From assembly GCA_902540655.1 (NCBI GenBank), contig CACBNQ010000002.1, forward strand, positions 1 through 64,000: a stretch of DNA of 64,000 nt. Reading direction: 5' to 3'. Below, one piece after another: positions 1 through 10,526 of the stretch. Position 1 is the stretch's first letter. Every line of letters begins with the position of its first letter. Source of the DNA: an uncultured Alphaproteobacteria bacterium (GTDB lineage: Bacteria; Pseudomonadota; Alphaproteobacteria; Rhodobacterales; Rhodobacteraceae). Position numbers and translations under genes: made by a program. Under the pieces are notes generated by a model. The model was not told the DNA's origin, made no database searches, and worked only from the letters and a program-made list of their open reading frames with translations.

Positions 1-255
1 GAAGATAAAAAAACTTTAATTAAAGACTACGCAACAAAAAAGGGAGATACTGGCTCACCTGAAGTTCAGGTAGCTATATTGACCAAGAGAATTGTCAATT
101 TAACAGAGCATTTCAAAACTCATAAAAAAGATAATCATTCTAGAAGAGGCCTATTGAAAATGGTTTCTTTAAGACGAAAACTTTTGGACTATGTGCGAGA
201 GAAAGACGAGAATCGCTACAAAGAACTAATTAAAAGACTGGAAATTAGAAGATAA
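1..255 (+). CDS. rpsO: 30S ribosomal protein S15, C-terminal part (truncated by window edge)
   Basis: Frame 1 reads [84 protein letters not shown]-stop, typical S15; immediately upstream of pnp as in many bacteria. Confidence 0.97.
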   Translation, partial: EDKKTLIKDYATKKGDTGSPEVQVAILTKRIVNLTEHFKTHKKDNHSRRGLLKMVSLRRKLLDYVREKDENRYKELIKRLEIRR

Positions 256-302
256 AATATTCCGTTTTTTGTCCGTAAAATTTACCAAAACAAAGGCAAG
301 AT

Positions 303-2423
303 ATGTTTAATGAAATAAAGAAGACTATTGAGTGGGGACACGATAAGTTAACACTAGAAACTGGAAAGATAGCTAGACAAGCAGACTCGACCGTAATAGC
401 AACATATGGTGAAACAGTAGTTATGGCTGCCGTTGTATACTCAAAGGAATCAAAGGCTGACCAAGATTTTTTTCCCTTAACCGTTAATTATCAGGAAAAG
501 TATTATGCTGCGGGGAAAATTCCAGGAGGGTTTTTCAAAAGGGAAGCTAGACCGACAGAAAAAGAAACTTTGACCAGTCGTTTGATCGATAGGCCGATAC
601 GACCGTTATTTGTTGAGGGGTTTAAAAATGAAGTACAAGTAACATGTACCGTTCTCAGTCATGACCTAGAGAACGACCCTGATATAGTAGCAATGATAGC
701 AGCCTCTGCGGCCTTAACACTTTCAGGAGCTCCTTTTCTTGGTCCCATCGGAGCTGCTAGAGTAGGTTTTGTTAATGACTCTTATGTTCTCAATCCTTCG
801 GTAGATGATATGGATAATCTAAAAGAAAATAATGAGCAAAGACTTGATCTTGTAGTTGCTGGAACCAAAGATGCAGTAATGATGGTAGAGTCCGAAGCTT
901 ACGAATTATCGGAAAAAGAAATGTTAGGAGCGGTAAAATTCGGGCATGAACAGATGGCATCAGTAATTGACATGATCATTGATCTAGCAAAAGAGGCTGC
1001 AAACGAACCCTTTTCTTTTGAGTATCAGCTCAATGACAAATTATATAACAAGATATCCAAAGCGGGAGCCAAAGATCTAAAGAAAGCTTTTGAAATATCT
1101 GAAAAAAAAGAACGACAAGCTTCAGTGGCATCAGCAGTAGAGAAAATCAAAAGTTCCCTGTCTGATGAAGAAAATGAAGGTAATGAAGTGAATGAACTCG
1201 TAAAAAGACTAGAGTCTGAGGTTGTTAGAAACAATATTCTAGATAATGGTACTCGAATAGATGGTAGAGATTTAACAACGGTTAGGTCAATAGAGACGGA
1301 AACTCGTCTATTGCCAAGAGCACACGGTTCCTCACTATTTACTAGGGGTGAAACTCAAGGACTAGTAGTCACAACGCTGGGAGCCGGGGATTCTGAACAG
1401 ATAATTGATGCCCTACATAAAGAAGGTAGACTGAATTTTATGCTGCACTATAACTTTCCACCATACTCGGTCGGAGAATGCGGTCGAATGGCTGGCCCAG
1501 GCCGTAGAGAAATTGGCCACGGAAAACTTGCTTGGAGAGCCTTACAAGCAGTATTACCTTCGTCTGATGAGTTCCCTTATACTGTAAGAGTCGTATCAGA
1601 AATTACTGAATCCAATGGATCTTCTTCAATGGCAACCGTTTGTGGATCATCTCTGTCAATGATGGATGCTGGGGTACCCCTTAAAGCACCCGTAGCAGGT
1701 GTCGCTATGGGATTGATACTAGAAGGAAAAAAGTTTGCCGTTCTAACAGACATTTTGGGGGATGAAGATCATCTTGGTGACATGGACTTTAAGGTAGCTG
1801 GAACAGAGGCTGGGATAACGTCTTTGCAAATGGATATAAAAGTTGCAGGAATTACTCCTCAAATTATGGAAAAGGCTCTAGATCAAGCAAAGGAAGCTCG
1901 TTTGCATATATTAGGCGAAATGGCTAAATCTTTGTCGGCTCCATCTGAGTTTTCGAAATATGCACCTAAAATTGAGTCACTTACTGTTCCAAGCGATAAA
2001 ATTCGCGAAGTTATTGGAAGTGGAGGAAAAGTGATAAAAGAAATCGTCGAGATTTCGGGTGCTAAAGTTGATATAAATGATGAAGGATTAGTAAGAATAG
2101 CATCTCAAAACAAAGAGAGCCTAGATACAGCTAGAAAAATGATAAGTGAAATCGTTGAAGACCCTATTGTTGGTCAAGTCTATGAAGGAAAGATTGTGAA
2201 GCTGATGGACTTCGGAGCTTTTGTCAACTTTTATGGAAAACGAGACGGGCTTGTTCATGTAAGCCAAATATCGGAAGAAAGAGTAAACCACCCAAAAGAT
2301 GTTTTGACTGAAGGACAGAATGTAAAAGTTAAGTTAATGGGTATTGATGACAGGGGTAAAAGCAAACTATCGATGAAAGTTATAGATCAAAGCACAGGAA
2401 AAGAAATAGAAAAGGAAGTTTAG
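303..2423 (+). CDS. pnp: Polyribonucleotide nucleotidyltransferase (PNPase)
   Basis: 706 aa with two RNase PH domains, KH ([15 protein letters not shown]) and S1 domain; follows rpsO. Confidence 0.98.
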   Translation: MFNEIKKTIEWGHDKLTLETGKIARQADSTVIATYGETVVMAAVVYSKESKADQDFFPLTVNYQEKYYAAGKIPGGFFKREARPTEKETLTSRLIDRPIRPLFVEGFKNEVQVTCTVLSHDLENDPDIVAMIAASAALTLSGAPFLGPIGAARVGFVNDSYVLNPSVDDMDNLKENNEQRLDLVVAGTKDAVMMVESEAYELSEKEMLGAVKFGHEQMASVIDMIIDLAKEAANEPFSFEYQLNDKLYNKISKAGAKDLKKAFEISEKKERQASVASAVEKIKSSLSDEENEGNEVNELVKRLESEVVRNNILDNGTRIDGRDLTTVRSIETETRLLPRAHGSSLFTRGETQGLVVTTLGAGDSEQIIDALHKEGRLNFMLHYNFPPYSVGECGRMAGPGRREIGHGKLAWRALQAVLPSSDEFPYTVRVVSEITESNGSSSMATVCGSSLSMMDAGVPLKAPVAGVAMGLILEGKKFAVLTDILGDEDHLGDMDFKVAGTEAGITSLQMDIKVAGITPQIMEKALDQAKEARLHILGEMAKSLSAPSEFSKYAPKIESLTVPSDKIREVIGSGGKVIKEIVEISGAKVDINDEGLVRIASQNKESLDTARKMISEIVEDPIVGQVYEGKIVKLMDFGAFVNFYGKRDGLVHVSQISEERVNHPKDVLTEGQNVKVKLMGIDDRGKSKLSMKVIDQSTGKEIEKEV

Positions 2424-2424
2424 G

Positions 2425-3462
2425 CTATACCCAACCTAACAACTCATTTTTTATTATGTTGAAAAACATATCAATGTGAATTTTTTCATCGTTAAGACAT
2501 GGGATGTATAAAAAGTTTTTTCCGCCGGCCTCAATAAAACTTTCTGAAATCTCGCCACAAATCTCTTCTAATGTTTCAACACAATCAGAAGAAAATGAGG
2601 GCGCTATGACTGCAATATTTTTATTACCAGATTTCGCTAAATCTGCCACGAGATCGACGGTCGCTGGTCCTACCCACTTTTCGGGACCAAACTTAGACTG
2701 AAATGCCGTTGTTAATTCGTTCTCCTTCCAATTGAGCTTTTCCCTAATAAGCCTGGTTGTTTTTTGGCATTGGCAGTGGTAAGGATCTCCATTCATTAGA
2801 TATCTTTCGGGAACACCATGGTAAGATATCACTAGATGCTCAGGCTTTATTTTTGAGTTTTTATAAGCGGTCGTGATGGATTCTGAAATGGCATTGATAA
2901 AATTAGAGTTATCAAAATATGGAGATACTGTTCTTATAGAAGGTTGCCAATTAAGATTCATTAGTGATCTAAATACTTGATCATTAGCAGTAGCAGTTGT
3001 TGGAGCCGCATACTGTGGATAAAGTGGAAAAAAAAGAATTTTTGTACATCCTTTAGATACCATTTTTTTTACCACGCTATCTGTAGAAGGATTTCCATAT
3101 CTCATACAAAAATCTACTAAAACTTTATCACCATACGCTTTATCGAACCTAGCTCTCAATTTTTTTGTTTGAGCCTTTGTAATTGTAAGCAGTGGGCTTT
3201 CATTTTCTTCGTTATTCCAAATCTCTTTATATGCCTCACCAGAGGAGAATGGTCTTCTTAGCAAAATTAAGTTTAATATTGGTTTCCATACCCAAGGAGA
3301 GTAATCAATTACTCTCCTATCAGAAAGAAATTCTTTGAGATATCTTCTCATAGACCAATAGTCTGTGGCATCAGGTGTACCCAGATTACCGAGAATTACC
3401 CCGACTTTTTGTTCTAAAATCTGAGGATGTTCTTTTGGAATATCTGACTTTTTTTTATTCAT
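2425..3462 (-). CDS. hemH: Ferrochelatase
   Basis: 345 aa; VGVILGNLGTPDA, ISYHGVPERYL, FSSDCVETLEEI motifs. Confidence 0.96.
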   Translation of the reverse strand: MNKKKSDIPKEHPQILEQKVGVILGNLGTPDATDYWSMRRYLKEFLSDRRVIDYSPWVWKPILNLILLRRPFSSGEAYKEIWNNEENESPLLTITKAQTKKLRARFDKAYGDKVLVDFCMRYGNPSTDSVVKKMVSKGCTKILFFPLYPQYAAPTTATANDQVFRSLMNLNWQPSIRTVSPYFDNSNFINAISESITTAYKNSKIKPEHLVISYHGVPERYLMNGDPYHCQCQKTTRLIREKLNWKENELTTAFQSKFGPEKWVGPATVDLVADLAKSGNKNIAVIAPSFSSDCVETLEEICGEISESFIEAGGKNFLYIPCLNDEKIHIDMFFNIIKNELLGWV

Positions 3463-3534
3463 TTCAATTTCTTTCGATACGCATTAACTAAGGTATACCT
3501 CAAAAATATCAAATCATTTTCGATCTTAATTTTG

Positions 3535-4323
3535 CTATTTCCTTCCATATAGGAAAATTATTTCAAAAGTCGCACCTATGTTGTTAGTATCCTTTTTTGA
3601 TTTTTTATCTATAAAATTTTTAAAGTAAAATTTTTCAACCTCCTGAACTAGGTTTTTAGTCGTTAAACTTTTACGACGCTCAAGAATTGCATTTGTTTCA
3701 CCCATTTCTTTAATATCTAAAAACAAATCTAGTATCCTCTTATAGCTGACCTTAATTATATCTCTATCGACTACACAATTATTGAGACCAACCTTTGTAG
3801 CCAAATTACCTACATCTCGTATTTCAGGTAATGGAGAAATTCTTGGGCTCGCTGCTCCAAATAATTTAATTTCGGCTTTAAGGAAAGAATCTCTAAGTTC
3901 ATTGAGCGTCTCTGATCCAAATAAGCAACACATAAAGTGGCCTCCAGATTTTAAAAATTTAACTTTTTCAAAAAAATCGCTATATGGGTCATTTGACCAA
4001 TGGAGTTGCATTAAATTTGCGTACAAATCAAGTGATTCAGGTTTAGTAGTATTTTGGCTAAGTTCCGAGACGGTTAATTTATTACTTTTGCTTAACTCTT
4101 TTAGATCATTTTTTCTACATCCTTCGATAAGACCATACTTCCAGCCCTGAGGTAAATCTAAAATACGATTTTCAAGATCACCGAATACTCTCTTTAAAAG
4201 AAAGCTTCTTGACCTTGATTCTCTTGATCTGATTTTATTTTCTTTAACTCGATTTATATCAAATAACATTGATTGTTGATCCGAAAATCTTTTATGATGA
4301 AAATACAAACTTTTTCTGAACAA
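3535..4323 (-). CDS. BioC/NDUFAF5-like methyltransferase-family protein with degenerate SAM-binding motif
   Basis: LYANLMQLHWSNDPYSDFFEKVKFLKSGGHFMCCLFGSETLNELRDSF matches the C-terminal half of the BioC/NDUFAF5 family; glycine-rich motif I not recognisable. Confidence 0.65.
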   Translation of the reverse strand: MFRKSLYFHHKRFSDQQSMLFDINRVKENKIRSRESRSRSFLLKRVFGDLENRILDLPQGWKYGLIEGCRKNDLKELSKSNKLTVSELSQNTTKPESLDLYANLMQLHWSNDPYSDFFEKVKFLKSGGHFMCCLFGSETLNELRDSFLKAEIKLFGAASPRISPLPEIRDVGNLATKVGLNNCVVDRDIIKVSYKRILDLFLDIKEMGETNAILERRKSLTTKNLVQEVEKFYFKNFIDKKSKKDTNNIGATFEIIFLYGRK

Positions 4324-4339
4324 CCATTAGCGTGTTTTT

Positions 4340-4792
4340 ATGCTAGAATTCAACAATAAAGATATGAATTTATTAATTCTACTTAGTGAGATAGCTACTA
4401 TAGAACAATTAGCTCGAAACAAACTTGATAATGCTCTACCTAAGGACTTAAATATATCAAGCTTTTCTGTTTTAAATCATTTTTCTGGCTCGAAAGCAGA
4501 AAAAACTCCCTTGCAATTGGCAAGAAGTTTCCATGTTACTAAAGGAGCTATGACTAATACATTAAACAAACTAGAAAAGCTAGGGTACATCCATGTTCGC
4601 CCTGACTGGAATGATGCCAGAAAAAAACGTATTTCAATAAGTCAAAGTGGAATAGATGCTAGGAATTATGCTATGAAATCCATAAAGCCTATATTAGATG
4701 AAATAATTCAAGGAACCGATCACTTAATCAAGAAAAGTTTATTAGGCGATTTAAGAAGCTTTCGAGAATCAATCGAAAAAAATAGAGTTTAG
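4340..4792 (+). CDS. MarR family transcriptional regulator
   Basis: winged-helix pattern TPLQLARSFHVTKGAMTNTLNKLEKLGYIHVRPDWNDARKKRISIS. Confidence 0.88.
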   Translation: MLEFNNKDMNLLILLSEIATIEQLARNKLDNALPKDLNISSFSVLNHFSGSKAEKTPLQLARSFHVTKGAMTNTLNKLEKLGYIHVRPDWNDARKKRISISQSGIDARNYAMKSIKPILDEIIQGTDHLIKKSLLGDLRSFRESIEKNRV

Positions 4793-4803
4793 GAGGTGCT
4801 CTT

Positions 4804-5508
4804 TTGCTTATCCTAATTATTGGAAGCGCTCCAGATGCTTTAGAGGCCCAAAATTTGAAGAGTGAGCTTTTTGGGGCGATAGTAGCTATAAATAATGCTT
4901 GGAATATAAGAAATGATTGGGATTTTTGTATATTTCCTGATGATTTTCCAAAAAACAGAAGACCTACTAGAAATAGGAACAAAAGGCTAATAAGTTCTAA
5001 CCAATATGTTCCAATACAAAACAAGTATGGAGGATTCGTTTATTCTGGTGGAACCATGTCTTTTACCGCCGGATATTGGGCTCTAGGGTATTTCAAACCC
5101 AAAGCGATAGCATATATAGGTTGCGATATGATTTATGACGGGAAAGTTACGCATTTTTATGGAAGAGGCAAGCCAGACCCCCTTAGAAAAGACCCAACTT
5201 TAAAAAATTTGAAGGCGAAGTCTGCTCGCCTAGAGGCTATCGCTACATCTCAAGGTTGCGCAATTTTCAATCTTTCAAAAGGGCCAAGAAGTAACTTAGT
5301 TTTTAGGCGTAGTAGTTTAGAAAATATAACTAAAGACAGCTCACCAAGAGGTATTAACACTGAGTTACTAAAAAAAGCACTCCAGTGGGAAGAAGAATTA
5401 GATTACTTTGTTGAAAATGGTAAATATTGGGAACACTTAGCTAAGTTTGATCAGGAAAAAATAGATGTTTTGGATGAGCTTTGGAACAGAGTTATTCAGC
5501 TAGATTGA
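4804..5508 (+). CDS. Conserved hypothetical protein, possibly nucleotide-sugar/MptE-like fold
   Basis: 234 aa; TTG start after a strong AGGAGGTG Shine-Dalgarno; GSAPDALEAQ, SGGTMSFTAGYWAL, IGCDMIYDGKVTHFYGRGKPDPLR motifs; no confident family assignment. Confidence 0.6.
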   Translation: MLILIIGSAPDALEAQNLKSELFGAIVAINNAWNIRNDWDFCIFPDDFPKNRRPTRNRNKRLISSNQYVPIQNKYGGFVYSGGTMSFTAGYWALGYFKPKAIAYIGCDMIYDGKVTHFYGRGKPDPLRKDPTLKNLKAKSARLEAIATSQGCAIFNLSKGPRSNLVFRRSSLENITKDSSPRGINTELLKKALQWEEELDYFVENGKYWEHLAKFDQEKIDVLDELWNRVIQLD

Positions 5509-5512
5509 AGTA

Positions 5513-6253
5513 TCATTTTGTAGCACAAACTGCATAATTGACTGTAAAGTCGCTTTTTGATAGTTCCCATCCCCACGATATTGGATTAAACACAAACCCT
5601 TTTGTGTCTTTTACTTTTAGACCGGAGTTTAAAAATAACTTTTTCAATTCATTTGGTTTTATGAATTTATTCCAGTCGTGCGTTCCCTTTGGTAGCCACT
5701 GCATTACATATTCAGCACCCAGAATCGCGAAAAGGTAACTTTTTAAATTCTTATTAATTGTTGAACAAAACATAAGGCCACCGTTATTAAGAAGATTTGA
5801 GCACATATCTATAAAAAAATCTGGGTTTTCTACATGCTCAATGACTTCCATATTAAGAATCACATCAAATGCCGTCTTCTCTCTTAAAAGGTCTTCTGCA
5901 GATACATGCCGATATTTTATGTCAAGATTCATCTTTTTTGCATGCAGCGATGCAACCTTAATATTTTTTTCCACTACATCTATGCCAAGGACCTCTGCCC
6001 CCAGTCTGGCCATTGGCTCGCACAACAATCCGCCGCCACAACCTATGTCTAAAACTTTTACACCCTTCAAAGGCTCCTTTTCTATAATCATATCTTTTTG
6101 AAAATTAAGAGATAAGTGGTCTGATATAAATTCTAATCTACATGGGTTCAACATATGAAGTGGTTTGAACTTACCCTCTGCATCCCACCACTCGTTTGCT
6201 AATTTCTCGAACTTTGCGACTTCTCCCGCATTAATCGATGTTACTCTTTTCAT
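5513..6253 (-). CDS. ubiG: Ubiquinone biosynthesis O-methyltransferase (start set at internal Met; track ORF runs to 6310)
   Basis: VAKFEKLANEWWDAEGKFKPLHMLNPCRLEFI, VLDIGCGGGLLCEPMARLGAEVLGIDVV; typical UbiG start MKRVTSINAGEV. Confidence 0.94.
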   Translation of the reverse strand: MKRVTSINAGEVAKFEKLANEWWDAEGKFKPLHMLNPCRLEFISDHLSLNFQKDMIIEKEPLKGVKVLDIGCGGGLLCEPMARLGAEVLGIDVVEKNIKVASLHAKKMNLDIKYRHVSAEDLLREKTAFDVILNMEVIEHVENPDFFIDMCSNLLNNGGLMFCSTINKNLKSYLFAILGAEYVMQWLPKGTHDWNKFIKPNELKKLFLNSGLKVKDTKGFVFNPISWGWELSKSDFTVNYAVCATK

Positions 6254-6312
6254 TGAATTGTTCCTATACAAATGACATAGTATATATATAACTTTTTTTT
6301 TTAGTCTCAAGA

Positions 6313-7290
6313 ATGCCTGAACAAAATATTTCCCGACCCAACAAACAAAGAGCCCATTTGTTTCCTGAAATAGAGCCGTTTAGAAAAGGATTTATTGATA
6401 CTGGTGATGGGCACAAGGTGTATTATGAAGAATGCGGTAACCCTAACGGAATACCTGTTTTGGTCGTGCATGGCGGACCAGGCGGCGGCTGTAGCCCTAC
6501 AATGCGTAGGTTTTTCGATCCTGATGCATACTACATCGTTCTTTTTGATCAGAGGGGTTGCGGAAGATCCAAACCCTATGCATCAGTGGAGAATAACACT
6601 ACATGGCATCTTGTATCAGATATGGAGGCTTTAAGAAAAAAACTCGGAATAAGTAAATTGGTTTTGTTTGGAGGTAGCTGGGGCGCTGCCCTTTCTCTAG
6701 TTTATGCTCAAACTCATCCTGAAATGGTTAGCAAAATAATCCTCAGAGGGGTATTCACTATGACCGAATCTGAGTTAGACTGGTTTTACAAAGAGGGTGG
6801 AGCTAGCATGTTTTGGCCTGAAGCGTGGCGAGCTTTTAAAGATATGCTCCCTCCAAAAGAGCAGAAGAATATAATAAAAGGGTATCACTCAAGATTATTT
6901 GGATCTTCCCCTACAGAACAGGGTCGATTTGCAAGAGCTTGGACAGCTTGGGAGAATGCACTTGCTAATCTCGAGAGTCCTGGATTTGGTTCTAGTCCCT
7001 CAACTGATTATGCAAGAGCTTTTGCTAGGATTGAAAACCATTATTTCCAGAACCTTGGATTTTTAAGCAAATCACAACAAATCAGAGACAATATGCATAA
7101 GATATTAGACATACCATCGATAATAGTTCAAGGGCGATATGACATGATCTGTCCTCCTGGAACAGCTGAGTTAATTCACAGATTATGGCCAAATTCAAAT
7201 TTAATTATGGTGTCAAAAGCGGGTCATGCGATGTCTGAGCCGGGAATCACAGCAGCCTTGGTAAAGGCAACTGAACAATTTAAGAATTAA
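6313..7290 (+). CDS. pip: Proline iminopeptidase
   Basis: VVHGGPGGGCSPTMRRFFDP, FDQRGCGRSKPYA, FGGSWGAALSLVYAQTHP. Confidence 0.95.
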   Translation: MPEQNISRPNKQRAHLFPEIEPFRKGFIDTGDGHKVYYEECGNPNGIPVLVVHGGPGGGCSPTMRRFFDPDAYYIVLFDQRGCGRSKPYASVENNTTWHLVSDMEALRKKLGISKLVLFGGSWGAALSLVYAQTHPEMVSKIILRGVFTMTESELDWFYKEGGASMFWPEAWRAFKDMLPPKEQKNIIKGYHSRLFGSSPTEQGRFARAWTAWENALANLESPGFGSSPSTDYARAFARIENHYFQNLGFLSKSQQIRDNMHKILDIPSIIVQGRYDMICPPGTAELIHRLWPNSNLIMVSKAGHAMSEPGITAALVKATEQFKN

Positions 7291-7882
7291 GTTTGCTTAA
7301 TTTTTTAATAAAGTTCTCAAATGAAGAATATGTACTTTCGCTCGGCTTGTGAAAAGATACGATTGTCATTACTACCACTTTGTTATCTACCAAGAAAAAA
7401 TATTTTCTTACAAATTCTTTTCGGCTTAAGGAACTAACCATCTGAAAGTTCACATAGAAAAATTTATTTTGTAACTTCTTTTCACCGTAGATCGGCTTCT
7501 TATTGCTAAATGCAGTAGTAAATTTCTTGAACTCGATTTTATCAGCAATTTCCGATAAATATTTTTTTTGAGAAATTTTTTTTGGAACTCTCGACTGGGT
7601 GAATGTAATATTAACTATCGTGTCAACTGGTCTGCGACTAAAATATGGTTTATCACCATTTTTTACTTCTATACAATTTATGACCACCAATGTTTCTTGC
7701 AACCCATTGGAGTTATTAGCGCTTCGATCCAAACAAAAACCTCTTGGCAATTTATGTTTTACCTTATATTGACCTGCAGGTATGGAAATAGAATTTGTCA
7801 ATGGTCCTGATCCAATTGATAAGCAACCACTCAAAAACAGCAAGAGATGAAAACCTGCGAGCATTCTGCATAAATTTTTCAA
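7280..7882 (-). CDS. Putative lipoprotein of unknown function
   Basis: 200 aa; N-terminal lipobox-like LLLFLSGC after a hydrophobic segment; no recognised domain. Confidence 0.55.
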   Translation of the reverse strand: MKNLCRMLAGFHLLLFLSGCLSIGSGPLTNSISIPAGQYKVKHKLPRGFCLDRSANNSNGLQETLVVINCIEVKNGDKPYFSRRPVDTIVNITFTQSRVPKKISQKKYLSEIADKIEFKKFTTAFSNKKPIYGEKKLQNKFFYVNFQMVSSLSRKEFVRKYFFLVDNKVVVMTIVSFHKPSESTYSSFENFIKKLSKLNS

Positions 7883-8015
7883 GATAAATCTCCAATATTA
7901 TTAGTTGAGTGTACCCAATGTTTATCTTAGAAAAAACAGTTGGTTTATTTTTATTTTGTATAATGTTATTTTTTAGGATAGCAATAGTGATTATATAAAA
8001 AAACTGGTATATAAA

Positions 8016-8921
8016 ATGAATTGGATCTCTAACTTTGTTAGGCCAAAAATCAACGCAATATTTTCACGTAAAGGTAGCTCAGAGACATTGTGGGTTAAAT
8101 GCGAAAGCTGTAACTCCATGATATTTCATAAAGAATTTAGGCAAAATCTTAACGTGTGCCCAAGTTGTAACTATCATATGTACATGTCTCCTGAGGACCG
8201 CTTCAAATCATTATTTGACGACAGCTTATACTCGGTGATTGATTATGACGCTCCAGAACAGGATCCTCTGAATTTCAAAGATACAAAAAAATATACTGAT
8301 AGAATAAAGGATGCACAAAGAAGTACTGGTCAAAAGGAAGCAATTTCAATTTCTGAAGGTCAATTAGGAGGCATGAAAACGATAATAGCCTGTCAAGACT
8401 TTAAGTTCATGGGAGGTTCTATGGGTATGGCCGTAGGAAATGCAATTTTAAAAGGGGTAAAAAGAGCAGTGAAAAATAAATCTCCCTTTATCTTATTTGC
8501 CGCCGCTGGGGGTGCCAGAATGCAAGAAAGTGTTTTATCACTAATCCAAATGCCCAGAACAACAGTCGCAATTGAAATGCTGAGAGACGCCAAACTTCCC
8601 TATATAGTTATATTAACAAACCCAACAACTGGGGGAGTTACGGCATCTTATGCAATGCTGGGTGATGTGCAAATAGCTGAACCAAATGCACTTATTTGCT
8701 TTGCTGGACCAAGAGTGATAGAGCAAACAATTAGGGAAAGACTACCAGAGGGATTTCAGAGATCAGAGTATTTGTTGGACCACGGAATGCTAGATAAAGT
8801 GGTATCTAGAAAATTTTTGAGAGAAGAGCTGATAAAATTAATCCATCTATTAAAAAATCAACCTCCCCCTATTAGGGGAAATATTACAGAGTTTGATGGG
8901 CCTAATGGACGAAATTCTTAG
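8016..8921 (+). CDS. accD: Acetyl-CoA carboxylase carboxyltransferase subunit beta
   Basis: N-terminal zinc ribbon CESCNSMIFHKEFRQNLNVCPSC; AAAGGARMQESVLSLIQMPRT; ILTNPTTGGVTASYAMLGD. Confidence 0.97.
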   Translation: MNWISNFVRPKINAIFSRKGSSETLWVKCESCNSMIFHKEFRQNLNVCPSCNYHMYMSPEDRFKSLFDDSLYSVIDYDAPEQDPLNFKDTKKYTDRIKDAQRSTGQKEAISISEGQLGGMKTIIACQDFKFMGGSMGMAVGNAILKGVKRAVKNKSPFILFAAAGGARMQESVLSLIQMPRTTVAIEMLRDAKLPYIVILTNPTTGGVTASYAMLGDVQIAEPNALICFAGPRVIEQTIRERLPEGFQRSEYLLDHGMLDKVVSRKFLREELIKLIHLLKNQPPPIRGNITEFDGPNGRNS

Positions 8922-10200
8922 AAGGCTGGAATTACTTCACCCCAAAATAATCGATCTTAAATTAGACAGAGTAAAAAGACTTTTGAGGAAATTGGGCAAT
9001 CCAGAAAAGTCAATACCTCCTGTAATACATGTAGCTGGAACTAATGGAAAGGGTTCCACTATTGCTATGATTAAAGCCGGGTTGCAAAGAAGTGGTTTTA
9101 GGACTCACACCTATACTTCACCACATTTGGTGAGCTTTAATGAGAGAATAGAGATTGGTGACAAAAGAATAAGTGAAGATGCATTAAAAGAAGTTCTTAA
9201 TGAATGCGAAAAAGTAAATAATTCTAAGCCAATAACATTATTTGAAATAACTACGTGTGCTGCTTTTCTTGCATTTTCAAGAGCATCTGCTGACTATACG
9301 CTTTTAGAGGTTGGTCTGGGCGGAGAGTTTGATGCTACTAACGTTGTTCAAAACCCTGTAGCCTCAATTATTACTCCAATATCCTTCGATCATAAGGAGT
9401 ATTTGGGAAGTTCAATAAAAAAGATTGCTACTGCTAAAGCTGGTATAATTAAGAGAAACACTCCTACTATAATCTCAAATCAATCTCCAATAGTAAGACG
9501 ATTACTTGATGCAAGATGCGTCTCAAATAATAGTAATGTTATCTGGTCAGCGGAAAGTTTCACCGTTTCTAATTCAAGGAAATCGATTATTCAAAAACTC
9601 AGCAAAAAAAGTATCGAATATCCTTTTCCTAACTTAATTGGCACACACCAAATTAGCAATGCAATGACTGCTATTTCTACACTTACTTATTTAAATGTCC
9701 CCGCAAAACACATAGGTGAGGGGTTAACGTCTACTTACTGGCCAGCTAGGCTCCAAGAGATAAATAACGGAAGTCTATATGAATTGGTAAAAAGCTATAA
9801 CATTAATAACAGATTATGGATCGACGGAGGCCATAATGAAGACGCTAGCATTCAACTAAGTAAGAGTGTGGGCTTTATAAATAAAAAAAACCTCCATATC
9901 ATTTTTGGTTCCCTCAAAAATAAAGACTATAAATCTTTCCTAAGAAATTTAGTAGCCGTAGCCTCGTCTCTAAGTATAGTTGAAATTGATAGTCAACCCT
10001 CATCACTAATTAAAACAGTGGCAGTTTCAAGCGCTAAAGAAGTAGGATGGAAAAAAGTCTATTCGGCGCACAGCATTAGAGATGCTATTAAAAATATTTG
10101 TTTCCAAGATGAAATGTTTGATTCACAAGTTTCAATTTTAATCTGTGGTTCCTTATACTTGGCAGGACAAGCTTTGAAAGAAAATGGGGTGGATATTTAG
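8896..10200 (+). CDS. folC: Bifunctional folylpolyglutamate synthase/dihydrofolate synthase
   Basis: [31 protein letters not shown]; follows accD. Track starts at TTG 8893; ATG starts at 8896 or 8905. Confidence 0.95.
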   Translation: MGLMDEILRRLELLHPKIIDLKLDRVKRLLRKLGNPEKSIPPVIHVAGTNGKGSTIAMIKAGLQRSGFRTHTYTSPHLVSFNERIEIGDKRISEDALKEVLNECEKVNNSKPITLFEITTCAAFLAFSRASADYTLLEVGLGGEFDATNVVQNPVASIITPISFDHKEYLGSSIKKIATAKAGIIKRNTPTIISNQSPIVRRLLDARCVSNNSNVIWSAESFTVSNSRKSIIQKLSKKSIEYPFPNLIGTHQISNAMTAISTLTYLNVPAKHIGEGLTSTYWPARLQEINNGSLYELVKSYNINNRLWIDGGHNEDASIQLSKSVGFINKKNLHIIFGSLKNKDYKSFLRNLVAVASSLSIVEIDSQPSSLIKTVAVSSAKEVGWKKVYSAHSIRDAIKNICFQDEMFDSQVSILICGSLYLAGQALKENGVDI

Positions 10201-10517
10201 GTACTTTCGTCAATCCAGTTTTTTAAATCTGTCTTAGGTGCAGCCCCGATTTTAGATGAGATCATTTCTCCATTTTTAAATATAAAGAGTGCCGGAATAC
10301 CTCTAACACCCAATTTGCTTGGACTATTTGGGTTTTCATCAACATTGATTTTTGCGATCTTAATTTTTTCTCCATATTCCTCAGACAACTCTTCCAAAGC
10401 TGGTCCTATTTGTTTACATGGCCCGCACCACTCCGCCCAAAAATCGATTACTACAGGAACCGAGCTCTTTATCACTTGCTCTTCGAAAGTCTCATCCGTT
10501 ACGTTAAATGTTGCCAT
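10197..10517 (-). CDS. trxA: Thioredoxin
   Basis: 106 aa; [34 protein letters not shown]. Confidence 0.97.
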   Translation of the reverse strand: MATFNVTDETFEEQVIKSSVPVVIDFWAEWCGPCKQIGPALEELSEEYGEKIKIAKINVDENPNSPSKLGVRGIPALFIFKNGEMISSKIGAAPKTDLKNWIDEST

Positions 10518-10526
10518 GGTTTACTC

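Noticed and set aside
1025-1234. Short antisense ORFs in the track (e.g. 1025-1234, 3782-4150, 16082-16381, 19452-19913, 29725-30033, 60155-60337)
   Set aside because: Each lies opposite a well-supported conserved gene, has low-complexity or shadow-like composition and no recognisable domain; treated as artefacts of open reading on the complementary strand.
3014-3022. Perfect DnaA box (TGTGGATAA) at this position
   Set aside because: Inside hemH coding sequence, isolated, and at a frequency expected by chance.
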